DNA of 64,000 nt from Strigops habroptila (GCF_004027225.2 NC_044282.2:58750852-58814851), one strand, 5' to 3'. Positions 38,301 through 52,400 are shown, counted from the first letter of the stretch. Notes: generated by a model not told the origin, from the sequence alone. Numbers and translations: made by a program.

Positions 38301-41069
38301 AGCGAATGAAATCAGACTGTTAGGATTCAGCCTGCTTTATAAACACATGATGTATAAACATGACTATGAATGTTACCTAAGACCTATAAACAGATTAAAG
38401 ACTATAAACATAATTACCTTTAAAGAGCAAAAGAAATCACATTGTTAGGATTCAGCCTTCCTACTTTCTGCCCCCTAAACAAGAGATTCAATACAATATG
38501 CTCGTTAGGCTCTCTACCATCAATGGAAAAATGCAGAAACTCCAAAAGGTGATTCAGCATATCTTAAAATTGTTCCTGAAAAACACAGGGTAAAAAACCC
38601 TTCTGGATGTGTCTGTTTATTTCCATTGACTGGAATCTAGGTAGCTATTTAAAGATAACTAACATTAGATTACATTCTTTTAATTAGCTGTTGTGTCACG
38701 AGATGGGAGTCATAATTGTAACATTAAAGCTATCCATGTCTGATTGACAACAGACTGGTGGGGTTTTTTTGCGTGGCTATCATGTCATGCTCCTGAAGGG
38801 ACTCTCAGATCTTTGTCAACAAGAAGAGGCAAATAATTTTTGATGGACAAAAAATAAGCCTTATAGAGGTCTCTACGTATTCATTTGACAGAATAAATCA
38901 GAATAAATCAGTTGTCAATGACATATGATAAATTTTATCACTATTCCCTCTATAATCCATGCTAACATCACTATTCAGAGGGATAGATGTTTGTTCTAAG
39001 ACATCATCATCTCATAAGCATATCCAAAATTTCCATTAGTTTCTTTAATAAATTATTTGCCTGAGCTATTATGTTTCTAAACAAAAACTACCTTCTTCTA
39101 CCCTACCCCCAGCCAAAACTTTGATTTCAGAACATCTCTTTTTTTGTGGCTCCAAGAAGTGTTGAGGATGAATCTCAGACAGAATGGTGATGAGCACAGC
39201 ATTAAACGCCAGGTCAAATCCTTAACTGGAGTAAATTGGTGTAATTCTATTGAAGTTACTGGTGCTTTAATGCCAGAATCTGATTCAAAGCCTTTGGGAA
39301 TCTTTTCATTGACTTCTCTGGGCTTTGGCACTGCAAAGGTCTGATCTTTCAAGAGAGAATTGACAAGATAAACAAGCTTGGCAGTTGTGGGAAATATGGG
39401 AGGGTTTTCTTCTGAGGGAGCTGTGGTCAAATGTATGTCAGAAGAATTAGTCCCAGTTCAAAGGTGAGACTAGGCCAGTGAAAAAAAAAATACAGAAGTA
39501 TGAATTTTAATGTTGGCAAATGAATCCTTCTAGCAAAAGCAAAGGAATGCAAAATGCTTAGCTCAGAAAAATACAAGCTTTATCTACTTCTCATTTTCTA
39601 TGAATACGTTTATTTTGCAATCCTCTGTAAATCCTATTGAAACAAAAATGTGTTTACAATGTTACATATTCCATAAAACATGTTTGCTACTCAGCAATCT
39701 GCTTGCTTCCTTTAAAATGTATTTTTGTGACAAACAATCATTAAATCTCACAACCACCGTGTGCAGATGAAACTAGCGCAGATATTACCATTTGGTTGAC
39801 ACATTTGTTTTGACATTGTAAAAAAGCGTTATGGATTTTTTTTTTTTTATAAACTCTTCCTTTTTTTCTCAGAAACAATAATATGTTCCTGCAAATGCTG
39901 CAAAAGATCAAAAGCTGTTCAGATCATATTTACAGTACTAAAAGCACAATGAATGCCCCTGTAAATGACATGTAAATTACTGAACGATGATTCAACTTCA
40001 GTCAGCTTTGCAGATGAATTGAAGGACCTTAATTCCACTTTAGTCTAGAAATCTGATTATTCTGCTGCTTGTAAGAAATCAGCTTTAATCCCCTTTTAAA
40101 TGTCATTCAACAGGTTCTTTCTGCACAAAAGATGCAAATGAATTTTCCTTTACAATATTGTTTCAAATTAATTTTCTTTCCACAGGATGTTCTTAGAAAT
40201 TATTTAAATCTCTGCTATCAAACCAAACCTTTTCTACATCTATTTAAGAATAATAGTCAGGATGCATATCTTAGCTTAGTGATGGCATAACTCCATTGAC
40301 CTGCTCTTTATTCCTACTGATGGAAATGAGCTCAAAATTCAGCTCCCTGATAAAATTTGCAGCTGAGTATATATTAAGAAAATGAAAGAATTATCTTCCT
40401 TCACTATTAGATCCCTAAATCCCTAAACAAGTCATGTCCACATAAAACTGAACACTTTATCATCCTTTCATTATCACTTTCTTTTATTCCTTCAGCTCCC
40501 TGCATCCATGAAGTAATTCTGTGGACACCGAGATGCTTCTAAATTAAGGACTGTCTTTTTGGCACTTAGTGGTACAGTAGATCCCAGTTCCTGATTAAAG
40601 ATATCCTTATCACAGGCAAATGATAATGTTATTTTCTGTTCATGAAGAAAACTAAGTGCTAAAAATCACAGGCTGGCTGAGCCACATGTCCAGTGGGTGT
40701 AAAATCAACACATGTCCTTGGGGAGTTGTTCTGATTTACACCAATGGTATATCTGGTACCCCAGGTTAGAATGCTGTTATTTAAAAGAAATGTCCTAGAT
40801 GATCCAGTTACGTAAAAAAATGCAACTCCATAGACCATGCAGCATTTAAACACTTTTTCCTCCCATTTCTTATGAGCACTTTTGATCTCCTGGAGTCTGA
40901 AAGAAAACTCAGCCCTGGGTTAGGACTTCAAGCAATGCAAAATTTGCAAATGAGAGCAAGTTCACTCCTTATTCACGTGAGGAAGCTTAATGAACACTGG
41001 AAATAAATTTATGCCACTAGTAGTATGTAGGTGATAACTAGGGAGCAGTGTACTGTCAAAGACAGACTT
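35311..41069. other. Intergenic, no gene seen
   Basis: AT-rich sequence. It contains a CA repeat and A run near 36770-36830 and the 125-bp duplication at 38.3 kb. No coding exon was recognised. Confidence 0.7.
38274..38463 (+). repeat. Degenerate tandem duplication, period about 125 bp
   Basis: AGACTATAAACAT followed by TTAAAGAGC and GTTAGGATTCAGCCT recurs 125 bp later (38274 and 38399) with scattered differences. The second copy is partial. Confidence 0.8.
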
Positions 41070-42500
41070 GTCACCAGTCTCCAACTGGACATTGAGCCAT
41101 TGACCACTATCCTCTGGATATGACCATCCAACCAATTCTTCATCCACAGAACAGTCCACCCATCAAATTCATATCTTTCCAATTTAGAGAAAAGGAAACT
41201 GTGGGTGACTATTTTAAAAGCCTTACAGAAATCCAGATAGATGAAACCATAGCTCTTCCCTTGTCCACTGATGTAGTCACTCCATCAATGAAGGTCATAA
41301 GGTTTGTCAGGCAAGACTTGCACTCAATGAAACCAAGGTGGCTGTGCCAAATCACCTCCCTGTTTTCCATGTGCCTTACTGTAGCTTCTAGGAGGATCTG
41401 TTCCGTTATCTCTCCAGGCACGGACAGAGGCTGACAGAGAGGCTTGCAAGAGGTCTTGCACTTTACAGAAAGTGGCCTTAGAGACCTGCCAGCTCTGTTC
41501 TGCTCCCTTGTCCCTGAATGCAGTTTCCCAAAGGGTCCTACTGCCTAACTCCTTAAGAGGCGGGAGTTTGCTTTCCTAAAATTCAGGGTCCTGACTTTAT
41601 TCTTCACCTGACCCATATCCCTCAGGACTACAAACTCCACCAGCATGTTTACTGCAGCCCAGGCTGCCTCAGTCTTGATGTCACCAATTAGGTCACTTGT
41701 GCTGGTGACCATCAGGTCCAGTATCACATCCCTTCTATAGGGCTCTCTATTATCTGGCTAAAGAAGTTCTCAGTGCACACCAGGAGTCTCCTGGCTTGCT
41801 TACAGCTTGCTGTGCTACTTTACCAGCAGATGTCAGGGGCCCCCAGCAGGATGAGCGCTGCAAGTGTGATGCCTCCTGCAGGTAGGATAAGCAGGGTCCA
41901 TCAAGAGGCTCCCCTTGATCTGGTGGTCTATACCCCTTTGTTGCCTTGGTCTCTAATTCTTATCCAGATATCAACTTGCTTGTGGCTGTTCTTCAGAGAT
42001 AGCTTGTCCATTTATCGATGTAGAGGACAACATTTCTGCCCCTCCTTCCTAACCTGTCCCTTCTGAACAGCCTGTAACCTTTGATAGCCACACTCCAGTC
42101 ATGGGATTCATCCACCAAGTTTCAGTAATGGCAACTAAGTCATAGCTTTTTAGCAGCATGGTAGCTTCCAACTCCTCCTATTTGTTGCCCGTGCTGTGTG
42201 CATTGTTGTAGAGGCATTTCGGCTGGGCTGTCAGCCATGTCACCTTCTTAGCGGAACACCCCTTAATTCCTTTGAGGTATTTCACTGGTGTTTCCCTGTT
42301 GGGTCCTATTACCCCAGGAGCCCCTGGCTCATCTCTGTAAAATTCCAAGTGTGCTGCAGTGTACCCAGCACATCTCAGAGCAACAGGCTGAGGGCCCTCA
42401 CTAGCACCTCATTTTTCTAACCTTGGTGTATCATCCCACAGCTTGTCACAGGCAAGCCTGATATTATCCACCTCCCTCTTCAAGTCTAGTTTAAATAACC
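41070..42500 (-). mobile_element. Older CR1 fragment spanning ORF1 end, endonuclease and part of RT
   Basis: Reading the reverse strand 42500 to 41070 gives the 5' part of ORF2. An endonuclease region follows (AACAAATAGGAGGAGTTGGA, then a TGACTTAGTTGCCATTACTG block, equal to YDLVAITE), then the linker between endonuclease and RT (about 41770-41440). The RT region comes last ([24 protein letters not shown]). Many stops and shifts show age. It retains the linker that the 27-31 kb copy has lost. Limits are approximate. Confidence 0.75.
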
Positions 42501-45500
42501 ATTCCTTCTGTTGCAGTATTTCAGTGTAGACCAACCAGCAAAGTCTAAAACTTTCACTGGACTCCTCATTTCACCTTCTCAAACAATGGATTGTCTTTGT
42601 TTGCCAATCACAGTAACAGATTCATGCTCTTTATATGGACCTACAGGCAGGCTGTGACACAGCAAAGTCTCTCAGAACAAGTTAAAGTGAAGCAAGTCTT
42701 TAAGCAAGTTTGATGATTCAAGGTTTTATCCTGTATGTTACACCTTTTTTTTTTTCCAAAAAAAAAGATACGAAACTTTTACTTCTCTATTTTGAGTGGG
42801 GCCTCAAGCTCAAATCAAGGTTCCCATTCTCTCAAGCGACAGTCACACAGCAAAATTCAGTCTTCACTCTGAGCAGCTAACATTGCAAAGAGGTAAGACA
42901 TAAAAAAAACGAATAAATACATACACCACACATGCAAAATATGAGGAATGTAGCAATAACTTGGTGCTTTGTCCAAAGTGACACAGAAAGTCAGTAGCAG
43001 AGTCAAGGACTGATTTTCCACATACAGCCAAAAATCTTTACTAACCCCCACCCCAATTATCTGCCATCCTGTAATCACATGCAGTGCCTACTATGTCACC
43101 TATTACAGTACACAGTACACATCTCCCCTTGGTCTATCAAGCATAAATTTATAAAGTGTTCCTGTAGTGTGGTTCTAAAGGCTTTGAAAGCAATAAAGAG
43201 TTTGCCTGCTAAGGATATGGTAAGGTCACAATACCAAGAGCTGCTACTGAAGGAGAAGCATTTTTCTGCATGACAGACAACAGACAGCATCCACCTATGC
43301 TGTGTAACAGGTGTAAAAGACTTGCACTGACATTTCTCTTCCTCAAGTCCAGGGGCACCACTCGAAAATATAGTCCAGTAGAAGCTGATAAAATTCCATG
43401 ACATAAATCATGCCTGCAGGATAACAATAAATAATGCAAAGAAGATGCAAATGCATTGCATTTTAGCAAGCAGTAACGTAACATGATTGAAAATACCTGC
43501 GCCGACTTGAGACTGAAAAGAAATTTCTTTCGTGGCAGGAGGAGTTTTCACACTTAAATTGATTGTGTATAAATGTTATTAGCCAAGCATATCTTTGGCC
43601 TGATGCTTTCAGTTTGATATGATGTGACCCGAATTTCTGCCCTAATGTAACTCTCTTATCTAGTCCTCATCTAAGCAGTCTCATGGGCAGCTGCATTTAT
43701 GCTGTGAATACAAGAAACCATTCTTTTCTTTTGAGGGGGGAAAAAAACACACGGCACAAAACCTCACCAAAAATAAAAATGCCCTTTATGTCAAGGGCAG
43801 GGTGATATTCGGACATCCCCAAAAGTTAAATTAGGCTGAAAGGTCTAGGATGTATAAAACACCCTAAACCAGAGGGAAGGGTTTCACAAATAGGTAAATA
43901 ATAGCAGTAGAATATAATAGGCAAAATATGTCTCTATGTAGTGAATGGTATTCCTTATGTTTCTTACATCATTCAGGCATTCGGAAAGTCTTCTGGTCAA
44001 TCCCAGGAATGCTCCTCTTCCATAATTTGCAAGAAGAATGATTGGGCAACTCTGGAATAAGATGTTCTCTTCTGAATCCAAAATACCTGGGTGACTAATT
44101 AGATGAGTCTTACCCAGGCATCACCCTGTAGCTCACCACTGTAGAACAATGAATTGTTCAGCTCAGAATAAAATCTGAGATTAAATCTCAGCACTGAAAT
44201 TATATTCCAGATTGTTGTCAGATATATGTGCATTTTGGGGATTGGGGTGTGCATGCTAATTTTTATGATGTATCTCTACACAAAGCCAGTGGCACTGTAT
44301 TTTTTGAGTTGCTATTTCTGGAGTTTGCCTGACTCCAGACAAATTACCGTTAGGTTAGGTTGTGCCTTGTTGAAGTCACTGCAGAACTTCCAGTGAAACT
44401 ACTCTTAATAGTAATAGCTCCATTGAACAATGAAAATGTTTGGCTATGTGTCATTCTGCTGTTCAGACACCGCAAAACAAAGAAAGAACTTGATGATGGA
44501 ACTTGTCTTGTCTTAATCCCTTCTAGGAAAGAGGAGATTATTTCTTCAAAATAATAAAGGTATGCCACTCAACTGAGTTTTTTTCTTATTAAAGTAACAG
44601 AAATCTGTGGCAATGCACTCATACACTTAAATGAGACCAGAATTTCACCCTTGGCTTATTTTTCACCCAAACAGCCTGAAACATGAATAAAGAAATTATT
44701 GATTTGAAAAGCAAACAATTTCACTGATATCTCATTACCCTCTGAGGCCTTTTTGAATGGATATAGCTACAAGGAATCTTTAGAAGGAATGACAGGACTA
44801 AGAGCAGAAACCTCTACAACTTGAGGAAAGCTTTAAGCTGTAACAGTCCATCATCTTTCATTAGTAATGAAAAGAGCCAACTCTCACATGATGATATCGT
44901 CCTGCACACCAATTGCCCTCCCCATTCAGAAGTTCACAGTAAGGCATTTCTGCACTTGCCCTCATTAGATTTATGGCCCCTGTTTCTTTACTTAGTTGAA
45001 GACAACTTCTTCTGGACCCTTGCCAAAAATAGTGTATTTTTAGGTACTACACAGAAAGAGGAATTAAAAAGGAGCTGCACACCTGCTGTATAGGGAAACT
45101 GAGGTGAAAAAAAAGAAGGTGGCTTTGAACAAAGCCACTACCTCCCATGTCCCAAGACCCATCTGATCTGCTAAGTTATTCTGTTTTCCTAAGACAAAAG
45201 CTCCTTACCCCTCCATCACCATCATCAGGAATAAGCAACAGGCTGTGGGAAGGCATGCCATGCTCCAATTCATGCTGTTTTGTTTTGTTTTACCTTAAAA
45301 GTCTCTTTGATATTTTTATACCATCAGACAGCAGCCAGTTCTTTCTCTTTTTTTTCTTCCTTTTTTTTTTAAACTTCCTCCCTCTGGACAAGAAGGATAT
45401 TAATATTATCCCTGTAACAAGCAGCAGAAGGAATAAAACATCTAGGTAAATACTGCAAGAGAGATTAAAACTCTCTAGCATTCTGATGTAACCCTGTGAC

Positions 45501-46060
45501 ATAGCGTTTCTAGTGAATTAAACCAAATGTACAAGTATTTAACGACTAATCCTTTTAAGTATTTTAATGCCCCAATGAAGATTTCTTATAGGGAGAGGCA
45601 AAGCATATGTGGTTTCCGTTAGAGTCTGCCTGCAGGCAGAGGATTGAGCAGATTGGCTTTTTTTTTTTTTTAGCTCTCCCCCCTCTTTTTAATTAATTAA
45701 TATTTCCCTTCCTTTGTGTGTGTTGGCGGGCGGGTGGCAGGCGGGGGGTGTGGGGTGCTGAATGGACAGCTCCCGCCGCCCCCCCATCAGGGGAGGGAGC
45801 AGGAGGGGGGGGTCCACATCCCAGCCTGCTCCTTGCTGCAAGAAAGAAGAGGGATATGAAACAGGTTTTCTTCCTCCTTTGGGTTACTACAAGCAGCTAA
45901 CCTAGCTCAGGGGGATCTTTGAATACCATAAAGAAAAGTAACTTTTCATTCTAGAAACCCATCCTGCAGAGCAGCAGGTGTTAAACTGATTAGAGCATTT
46001 CTTGTATGTATCTAAAAAAATGTGCATTTTAAAAATACACACACATATATATTTATATCG
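42501..46060. other. Intergenic, no gene seen
   Basis: Mostly unique-looking sequence, with a GC-rich patch at 45718-45815. No gene was recognised. Confidence 0.65.
45722..45756 (+). other. G-rich motif, possible G-quadruplex
   Basis: Four G runs (GGG, GGG, GGGGGG, GGGG) within about 30 bases in a small GC-rich patch (45718-45815), isolated in AT-rich DNA. One loop is about eight bases. Confidence 0.5.
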
Positions 46061-46908
46061 ATTCAGGCCAGATATAAGGGAGAAATTTTTCATAGTGAGG
46101 GCAAGCCCTGATATCAATACAGGCTGGTGGATGAAGGAACTGAAAGCAGCCCTGTGGAGGACTTGAGAGTACTGATGGATGAAAAGCTGGACATGACCCA
46201 CCAATGTGCACTCACAGCCTGGAAGGCCAACTGTATCCTGGGCTGCATCACAAGTAGTGTGACCAGCAAAGTTGAGGGAGGGGATTCTCCTGCACTCTCA
46301 TGAGACCCCACCTGCAGTGCTGTGCCCAGCTCTGGGGCCCCAGCATAAGAAGGATGTGTGAGGTATCCCTGCCCATGTCAGAGAGGTTGGAACTAGATGA
46401 TCTTAAGATCCTTTCCAACCCTAACTATTCTATAATTCTATGATGTGGAGCTGTTGGAGCAAGTCCAGAGGAGGCCATGAAGATGCTCAGAGGGATGGAG
46501 CACCTCTTCTATGGAGGTGACAGACTGAGACAGCTGGGGTTGTTCAGCCTGGAGAAGAGAAAGCTCTGGGGACATCTTATAGCAGCCTTTCAGTACTTAA
46601 GGGGGGAAAACCTTTTTAACAGGGTCTGTAGTGATAGGACAAAGGGTAATGGTTTTGAACTAGAAAAGGGTAGATTTAGACTAGATACACTGAAGAAATT
46701 TTTTACAATGAGGGTGGTAAGACACTGGCACAGGTTGCCCAGAGAGATGGTAGATGCTCCAGCCCTGGAAAAATTCAGGGTCATGTTGGACATGGCTCTG
46801 AGCAACTTGGTCTAGTTGAAGATGTACCTGCTCATTGCAGGGTGGGGTGGACTAGATGACCTTTAAAGGTCATCCCTTCCAACCCAAACTGCTTTATGAT
46901 TCTACGAC
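46061..46908 (+). mobile_element. CR1 fragment, rearranged, sense
   Basis: Sense CR1 ORF2 C-terminal region and 3' UTR, ending TTATGATTCTACGAC. The body encodes LFSLEKRKLWGHLIAAFQYL and RTKGNGFELEKGRFRLD blocks. Its first 40 bases (46061-46101) match a part that normally lies further 3', followed by an upstream part, so the copy is internally rearranged. It is interrupted by a smaller CR1 at 46359-46447. Confidence 0.85.
46359..46447 (+). mobile_element. Short CR1 3' end inserted inside another CR1
   Basis: An 89-bp insert consisting of the CR1 3' tail (CCCTGCCCATGTCAGAG, TAGATGATCTTAAGATCC, ATTCTATAATTCTATGAT) splits the host CR1. GATGTG occurs on both sides (46353-46358 and 46442-46447), and the host sequence continues directly into GAGCTGTTGGAGC. 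Confidence 0.88.
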
Positions 46909-48024
46909 ATATGGCTTCTTTTTCTGTTGTAGAACTTCCTAGCCATAGGGAATAATATTTTCTTCTCTATTAATAACCAGGCCAGTGTCATGCACTGCAG
47001 GATGAAAAATCAATGCTTATCACTATGAAAAAAATGTATCTTCTCTTTAAACTAATCTATAAGGATTGTTAATTTAGGGTCAGGGTTAAGGTTTCATGGA
47101 AAGTGAATGCTCATATCAGCTGAGGGAAATTTCATCTCTTCCTATGCACTTTCTGATGCATAATAACCAAAATAGTAATTTGGGGGGATAATAAATGTGG
47201 GTGCAAAGACTACACTGTGCACTTGCATATATGCAGGCAGATAAGATTGCTAACAATAACTCAGTACTTCCCATTGCTGTAATGACGAATTGCAAGTGCA
47301 TAAGGAGTGTGTTGCTATATTTCAAAATAGCAGACCAGAAGTTCAGCTGATGCAAATGGGAGGTGAATCAATTATATTAACATAGCTGTGTTGATTCACC
47401 TAAATGAAGATACAAAATAGCTGTGCAAATTATTGCAAAATATCTCTATCATATACACATAAAAGTGCACGATGCAACTGTGTGATGTGTGTATATGTGA
47501 TATATGTATAAAGAGAGGAACAGACAGAGTCTTTATTGTTGTCACAATTTGTTTCATTAAGGAAGTAGAAAAATATGGCTGAGCATTGTTAATACCAGCT
47601 TCTGTTTCCATCCTGGATGACTGCTTACTGGTGCTAAATGCAATTCCTTGCTTTTTTGTTTGGTGGTTTTCGTTTAGGGTTTTTTTTTTCTTGCTTTACA
47701 CTCAGAAATAAAGTTAAGCATTTGTTTCAGTGTTTCAGCTAAGCACTTCGCTGAATGGGGTCAGCAAGCTATAGCCCATTGTCTTTAAACTACTGAAAAT
47801 ACTGTATTTCAATTGCAGTCATTTAATTGTACAATCAAAAATTGTTGATTGTTCATGTTTCGCTCGCTAGTCTGCAAATAATCATTTCAGAACAGCCAGA
47901 CTATACAAATGGAGTGAAATTACTGCTGAAAATCACACTTTAAGTCACAGTTTAGAAACTGAATAATTAAGCTGTCCACAGTGCTAGTACGTATATGTAC
48001 ACATATATAATGATATTACTATAT

Positions 48025-48172
48025 GGGAGGGGGGGAAGAAGTGAGGGAAGGAGGGAGGGAGAAAACTGGAAGGCAAAAGGCAGGCAGGCAGGAAGGAAGG
48101 AAAGAAGGAAAGAAGGAGGGAAGGAAGGAGGGAAGGAAAGAAGGAGGGAAGGAAGGAGGGAAGGAAAAGGAT
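48025..48172. repeat. GGAA/GGGA purine microsatellite
   Basis: About 150 bp of purine tetramers with an early CAGG interruption. Spurious Arg/Lys/Glu/Gly open frames arise from it. Confidence 0.93.
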
Positions 48173-49167
48173 TTTTTTCTCATGATTCAAAAAAGTATGA
48201 TAAATGTGTTTCAACTTTCAGGCCATGGAACTAACATTTTAAATTATTTTTAAAGATATTTTCTAGGCCAACATTACTACATTATTTTTTTATTTTTTAT
48301 TTTTCTTGTATTTTAGGCACAATACAAATCCAAATACTTGTTCAGAGCATTTTCCACAGTTCTTTGAATTCCAGGGAAAGAATTCCATTGACTTAAGATG
48401 ATCTTTGGATCAGGTCCCTCATGCAAGAGATACTAGTCTTTTACCACCTGACCCCTCCAGCTTCACTAACATGCTCATGCCCGTAGAGGTCAGAGAGACA
48501 ACTGGCTTATGTAGGGATTACTGGCATGAGTTGAGGATGCAGAATGGAGCTCACAGTGAGCTCTATCAGCACATTCATTATCAGTGCTCCAGTAGCTATT
48601 GTCAGGTTCTGAATGATGTCTCCTCTATCAGAGATATCATTCCAGGATCAGATACTGCAGAAAAGATCTTATTTCTGGAAAGAATTAAAAAAAAAAAAAA
48701 AAAATCTGCTGCTGCCAAATGAATTTTAATGCCCAATTTTAAAGCAATAAAAATCCCCAAATCTCTTGATTTTATGCATGAGCCATTATAACCAATTGGG
48801 AAATTAAAATATGGTTTTAAAGCATAAATACCTATTCCCTCAGTGGAATCTTAGGTCTCTGAAGTAGCTTGATTCAGTTTTGGGGATACATCTTATGTAA
48901 ATGCCTGAATACTGAACCAATAAAAAATATATAGTGGTTTTTCTGCACCTACCCAGGATTCTTGGGTGAATACAAGTCTCATTTTCAAATATGTTAACAA
49001 ACATGTGTTCAGTGAAAATTATATATTACCTAACCTAAATACAGATTTATTTGAGCTATTCAGAGCAATTCCAGGCTCTTGAGGAAAGAATCTCTTTAAA
49101 ATGTTAACACTATTACACCTAATTTTAAAGCGTTAAAGCTACAAATTAAGTGTAGGGGTAAAAAAAT

Positions 49168-49482
49168 AGAATCATAGAATCATAGAATCATAGAATCGTA
49201 AGGGTTGGAAAGGACCTTAAGATCATCTAGTTCCAACTCCCCTGCCATGGGCAGGGACACCTTGCCCTAAACCATGTGGCTCAAGGCTCTGTCCAACCTG
49301 GCCTTGAACACCGCCAGGGATGGAGCATCCACAACCTCCCTGGGCAACCCATTCCAGTGCTTCACCACCCTCACTGTAAAGAACTTCTTCCTTATATCTA
49401 ATCTAAACTTCCTCTGTTTAAGTTTGAACCCATTACCCCTTGTCCTACCACTACAGTCCCTAAGGAAGAGTCCCTCCCCAGC
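49168..49482 (-). mobile_element. CR1 3'-end fragment, relatively young
   Basis: Antisense copy starting with three to four inverted terminal repeats (AGAATCATAG units). The 3' UTR and C-terminal coding region are well preserved: the reverse strand reads [20 protein letters not shown], then [20 protein letters not shown], without stops. It closely resembles the 3' end of the 27-31 kb copy. Confidence 0.92.
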
Positions 49483-52400
49483 ATGAAAATGTATATCCAT
49501 GCAAACACGCAGGTGGAGAAAAAATGGAAGAAGTCATCAATACATGACTCATGAGCTGAGGACGAAGACATCAGCCTTGCCTTTGAATTTACTCTTTTAA
49601 GTTTGTGACACAACCTTAATGCTATTTAAACATATAGTAGAGCACAGCATTTTATTAGGTAAGAAAACTTGCTCACTATTACTGTCATTGCATAAGTATA
49701 TGAGCGTAGTGGAGTACACTCAATAATCCAAAGAACCTGACTCTGTATTATTTATTGGAATGTCTGCATTAATTATGGATGATTCTAATATAAGGTACAT
49801 CTTTAATACATCACAGTCTACAGATGTTTTCATTCTCTACTACCAGAGAGAAGTTTAATGGTAGGATTTTGCCTCATATATTGAAAGGCATCCAGAACAT
49901 AATGGGGATAATGTCATCTTAGCCAGTTCGTGATCAGGAGAATTTCTAAAATCCTAGTTTAGCTGGTTACATGTAGAGAGTCTGGTTTAAAATTGCCCTG
50001 TGGAATAAGACTGCCAAGAGGAAGCAAACAAAAAAAAAAAAAAACCCACCACAAAAACCCACAAGCTTTTAATAAGATGTATTGGGTAACCGTAAGATTT
50101 CCAGTTTCACCACCAGTGTTTTCACCTGAGCAGCAAAATACAAGCTTGTGATGACAGTTGTCACTGAACTTTTATGGCCTGATACAAAATCCCTGTCACA
50201 TATGGATTTTTCCTGTTGCTTTAGTTGAGTATGGATATTATGCTACATCAATGAGCAGGAATATCCCATACAGCTTCCTATAGTGCTTTTCTAGAAGTAT
50301 GCTGCCAAATTTTTTCTTTGGCAGCTAGTTTAAAAATAAAAAGTCAGTGAAAATGTATTACAAATTTTGTTGAAATCAGACTATTTTAAGGAAAGTATGG
50401 ACTTCACAGTCCAGACTTAACAGAGTCAAGTGGAATTGTCAAGAATAGTTCTCATAACTAAATTTTCCACTGTTCCATTCTGGTCCTGGGAAATATGCCT
50501 GGTGAAACCCATAGGCTTTTCCAGAAATGATTAGGTCTAGAAGGACTACATTCAAATGTCCATATCACAAGAAGTGGAGCAAGAATTCGAACCAGGACTC
50601 CTGTTAATTTTCAAGTCACATTTTGAGGCTTTTCACCATCATGTGGTTTTCCAGAACCAGATTTCATTCTGCTCTACTGCTAAATTGCTAAACTCATCCC
50701 ATTTCATGAACAGAGATAGCTATGTCTGTGTTCTCTTTTAATAGTTTCCCAGTGTGGCATTAATAGTGGAAATAACTTACGGTAGCAATATTGCTAGAGA
50801 AATACTAGGTGAAGTGGATAGAAAATATGGTCAGAGCAAGAAAATACGTGATTACAATTTGAAAAATAAAAAATGTTATGATAAAGATTCTTTAAGGGAG
50901 AATTTCTGGCTTCTGCTTTGATATAAACTTGAGGGCACAAAACATTGCTGAGATATCTGTGACTGCTTCCTTTCCCAAAATTTAAAAGCATCAGTCACGT
51001 ACAGGCAAAGTGGAATTGGCTGATGAGCTAGTGAAGGAAGGCAAGACTTTGACATGGAAGAATAATTGTATTATAATGAAACATCTCCTTTCAGAACAGC
51101 AAAACACACAGAATATGAGAAATTCAGCAAATCACAGGAAAAAGAAATTGATTATTAAAGGATTCTCCAAAATTGTCATGATTCTGTTGCCAACAGCAGT
51201 AAATACCTTTAGATAGGCACAGAATCAGAAAAGTATTTAAAGGTAAAAAAGGTGACCTACATGAGCCGGTTAGATCAGGTAAAGAGAAAAGAGGTCTGAG
51301 AGGATTACCTAATGAAGGGAAGTGTAAGGTATGTGAGAGGAGCCAAGTTGACGAATGAAAGAACTGCACAAGACAGCAAGATAAATAAAGTAATAAGACA
51401 CTCTTCAAGTACAGAAGAGGTCAATGGAAAATAAAAATGGCCTCTAAGAGATGGCAGGAGCAACTGACAGAAAAAGTACCTTTTGCTTTCAAAAGATAGC
51501 TGACAGGAGGAAGGGATGTTTTTCATTGTCTTGGAGTTTGCAGAACCGGAGAGAGGACAGCTGCCACAGACAGTCATGTTACCCCCCTAAATGATCCGGT
51601 AGAGATGCTGAAAGAAGTTAGGAACATGGCAGTAAAAAGCACTGGCAAAACTGCAGTGTTATGTGAAGATTGAAAGGGGGGAAATCCCAAAAGCGGAAGA
51701 GTGGGGGCAGCCTGTTGTTCTTGATGCAGGTGCCTAAAGTAGAGAGAAAAGGCAGGTAAACAGCTTGAAAACACAACGATGGTAATGAAATAAATGCCTT
51801 AAAGCAGGAGTGTGTGAAAGACCAAAATACACCAGAGGTTATTGTCAAGGAGGACCAGGTGGAGAGACCTCCATGGAGCAGGTATGGCCCTAGGAGCCAT
51901 GTGAGAAGGGGCCCTACGCAGCTTCCCCAGTAGGATCTCCTTGTCTCTACAAGCCTAAGCCAAGAGAAGATGCTTTCTTGAGGAGTGGCTGGAGAGCAAA
52001 AACAGATGGGATTGGGCACACAGCAGCTCAGGGAGCTGTGGGGAAACAGAAGAGGGAGAAAAGAGATGGCTGTTGAGTGGAGAGGATAAACTCCATGATC
52101 AGCTCCATGCAAGAAGTAAACCTGTGTTTGTGGGACAGTGTGCTTGAAGGAGAAAGCAGAGAAGTCATCTCCAAGACTTTTGTCACAAGAAATAACAGGA
52201 CATGGATAGGGACTGTGGGGTCCCCATTTGGCCAGCAATAGGCAGCAGCCAGCAAGGAAGAGAGAGACTAAGGAAGAGGAGCACAGAGGGAGGTGAACCA
52301 GAAAAAAGACGGCAAGAAGGTCTCTCATTGACAGGCAGTCAATGGATCACCCTTACCACATGCCTGGAAAGTCATGTTGCAATGCAGTGGCCACAGACTC

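Noticed and set aside
51618..52328. 236-codon minus-strand open frame
   Set aside because: The longest host-like frame in the desert, but it is Ser/Leu/Pro/Phe-rich with no domain or homologue I recognise, and several overlapping frames are equally open.
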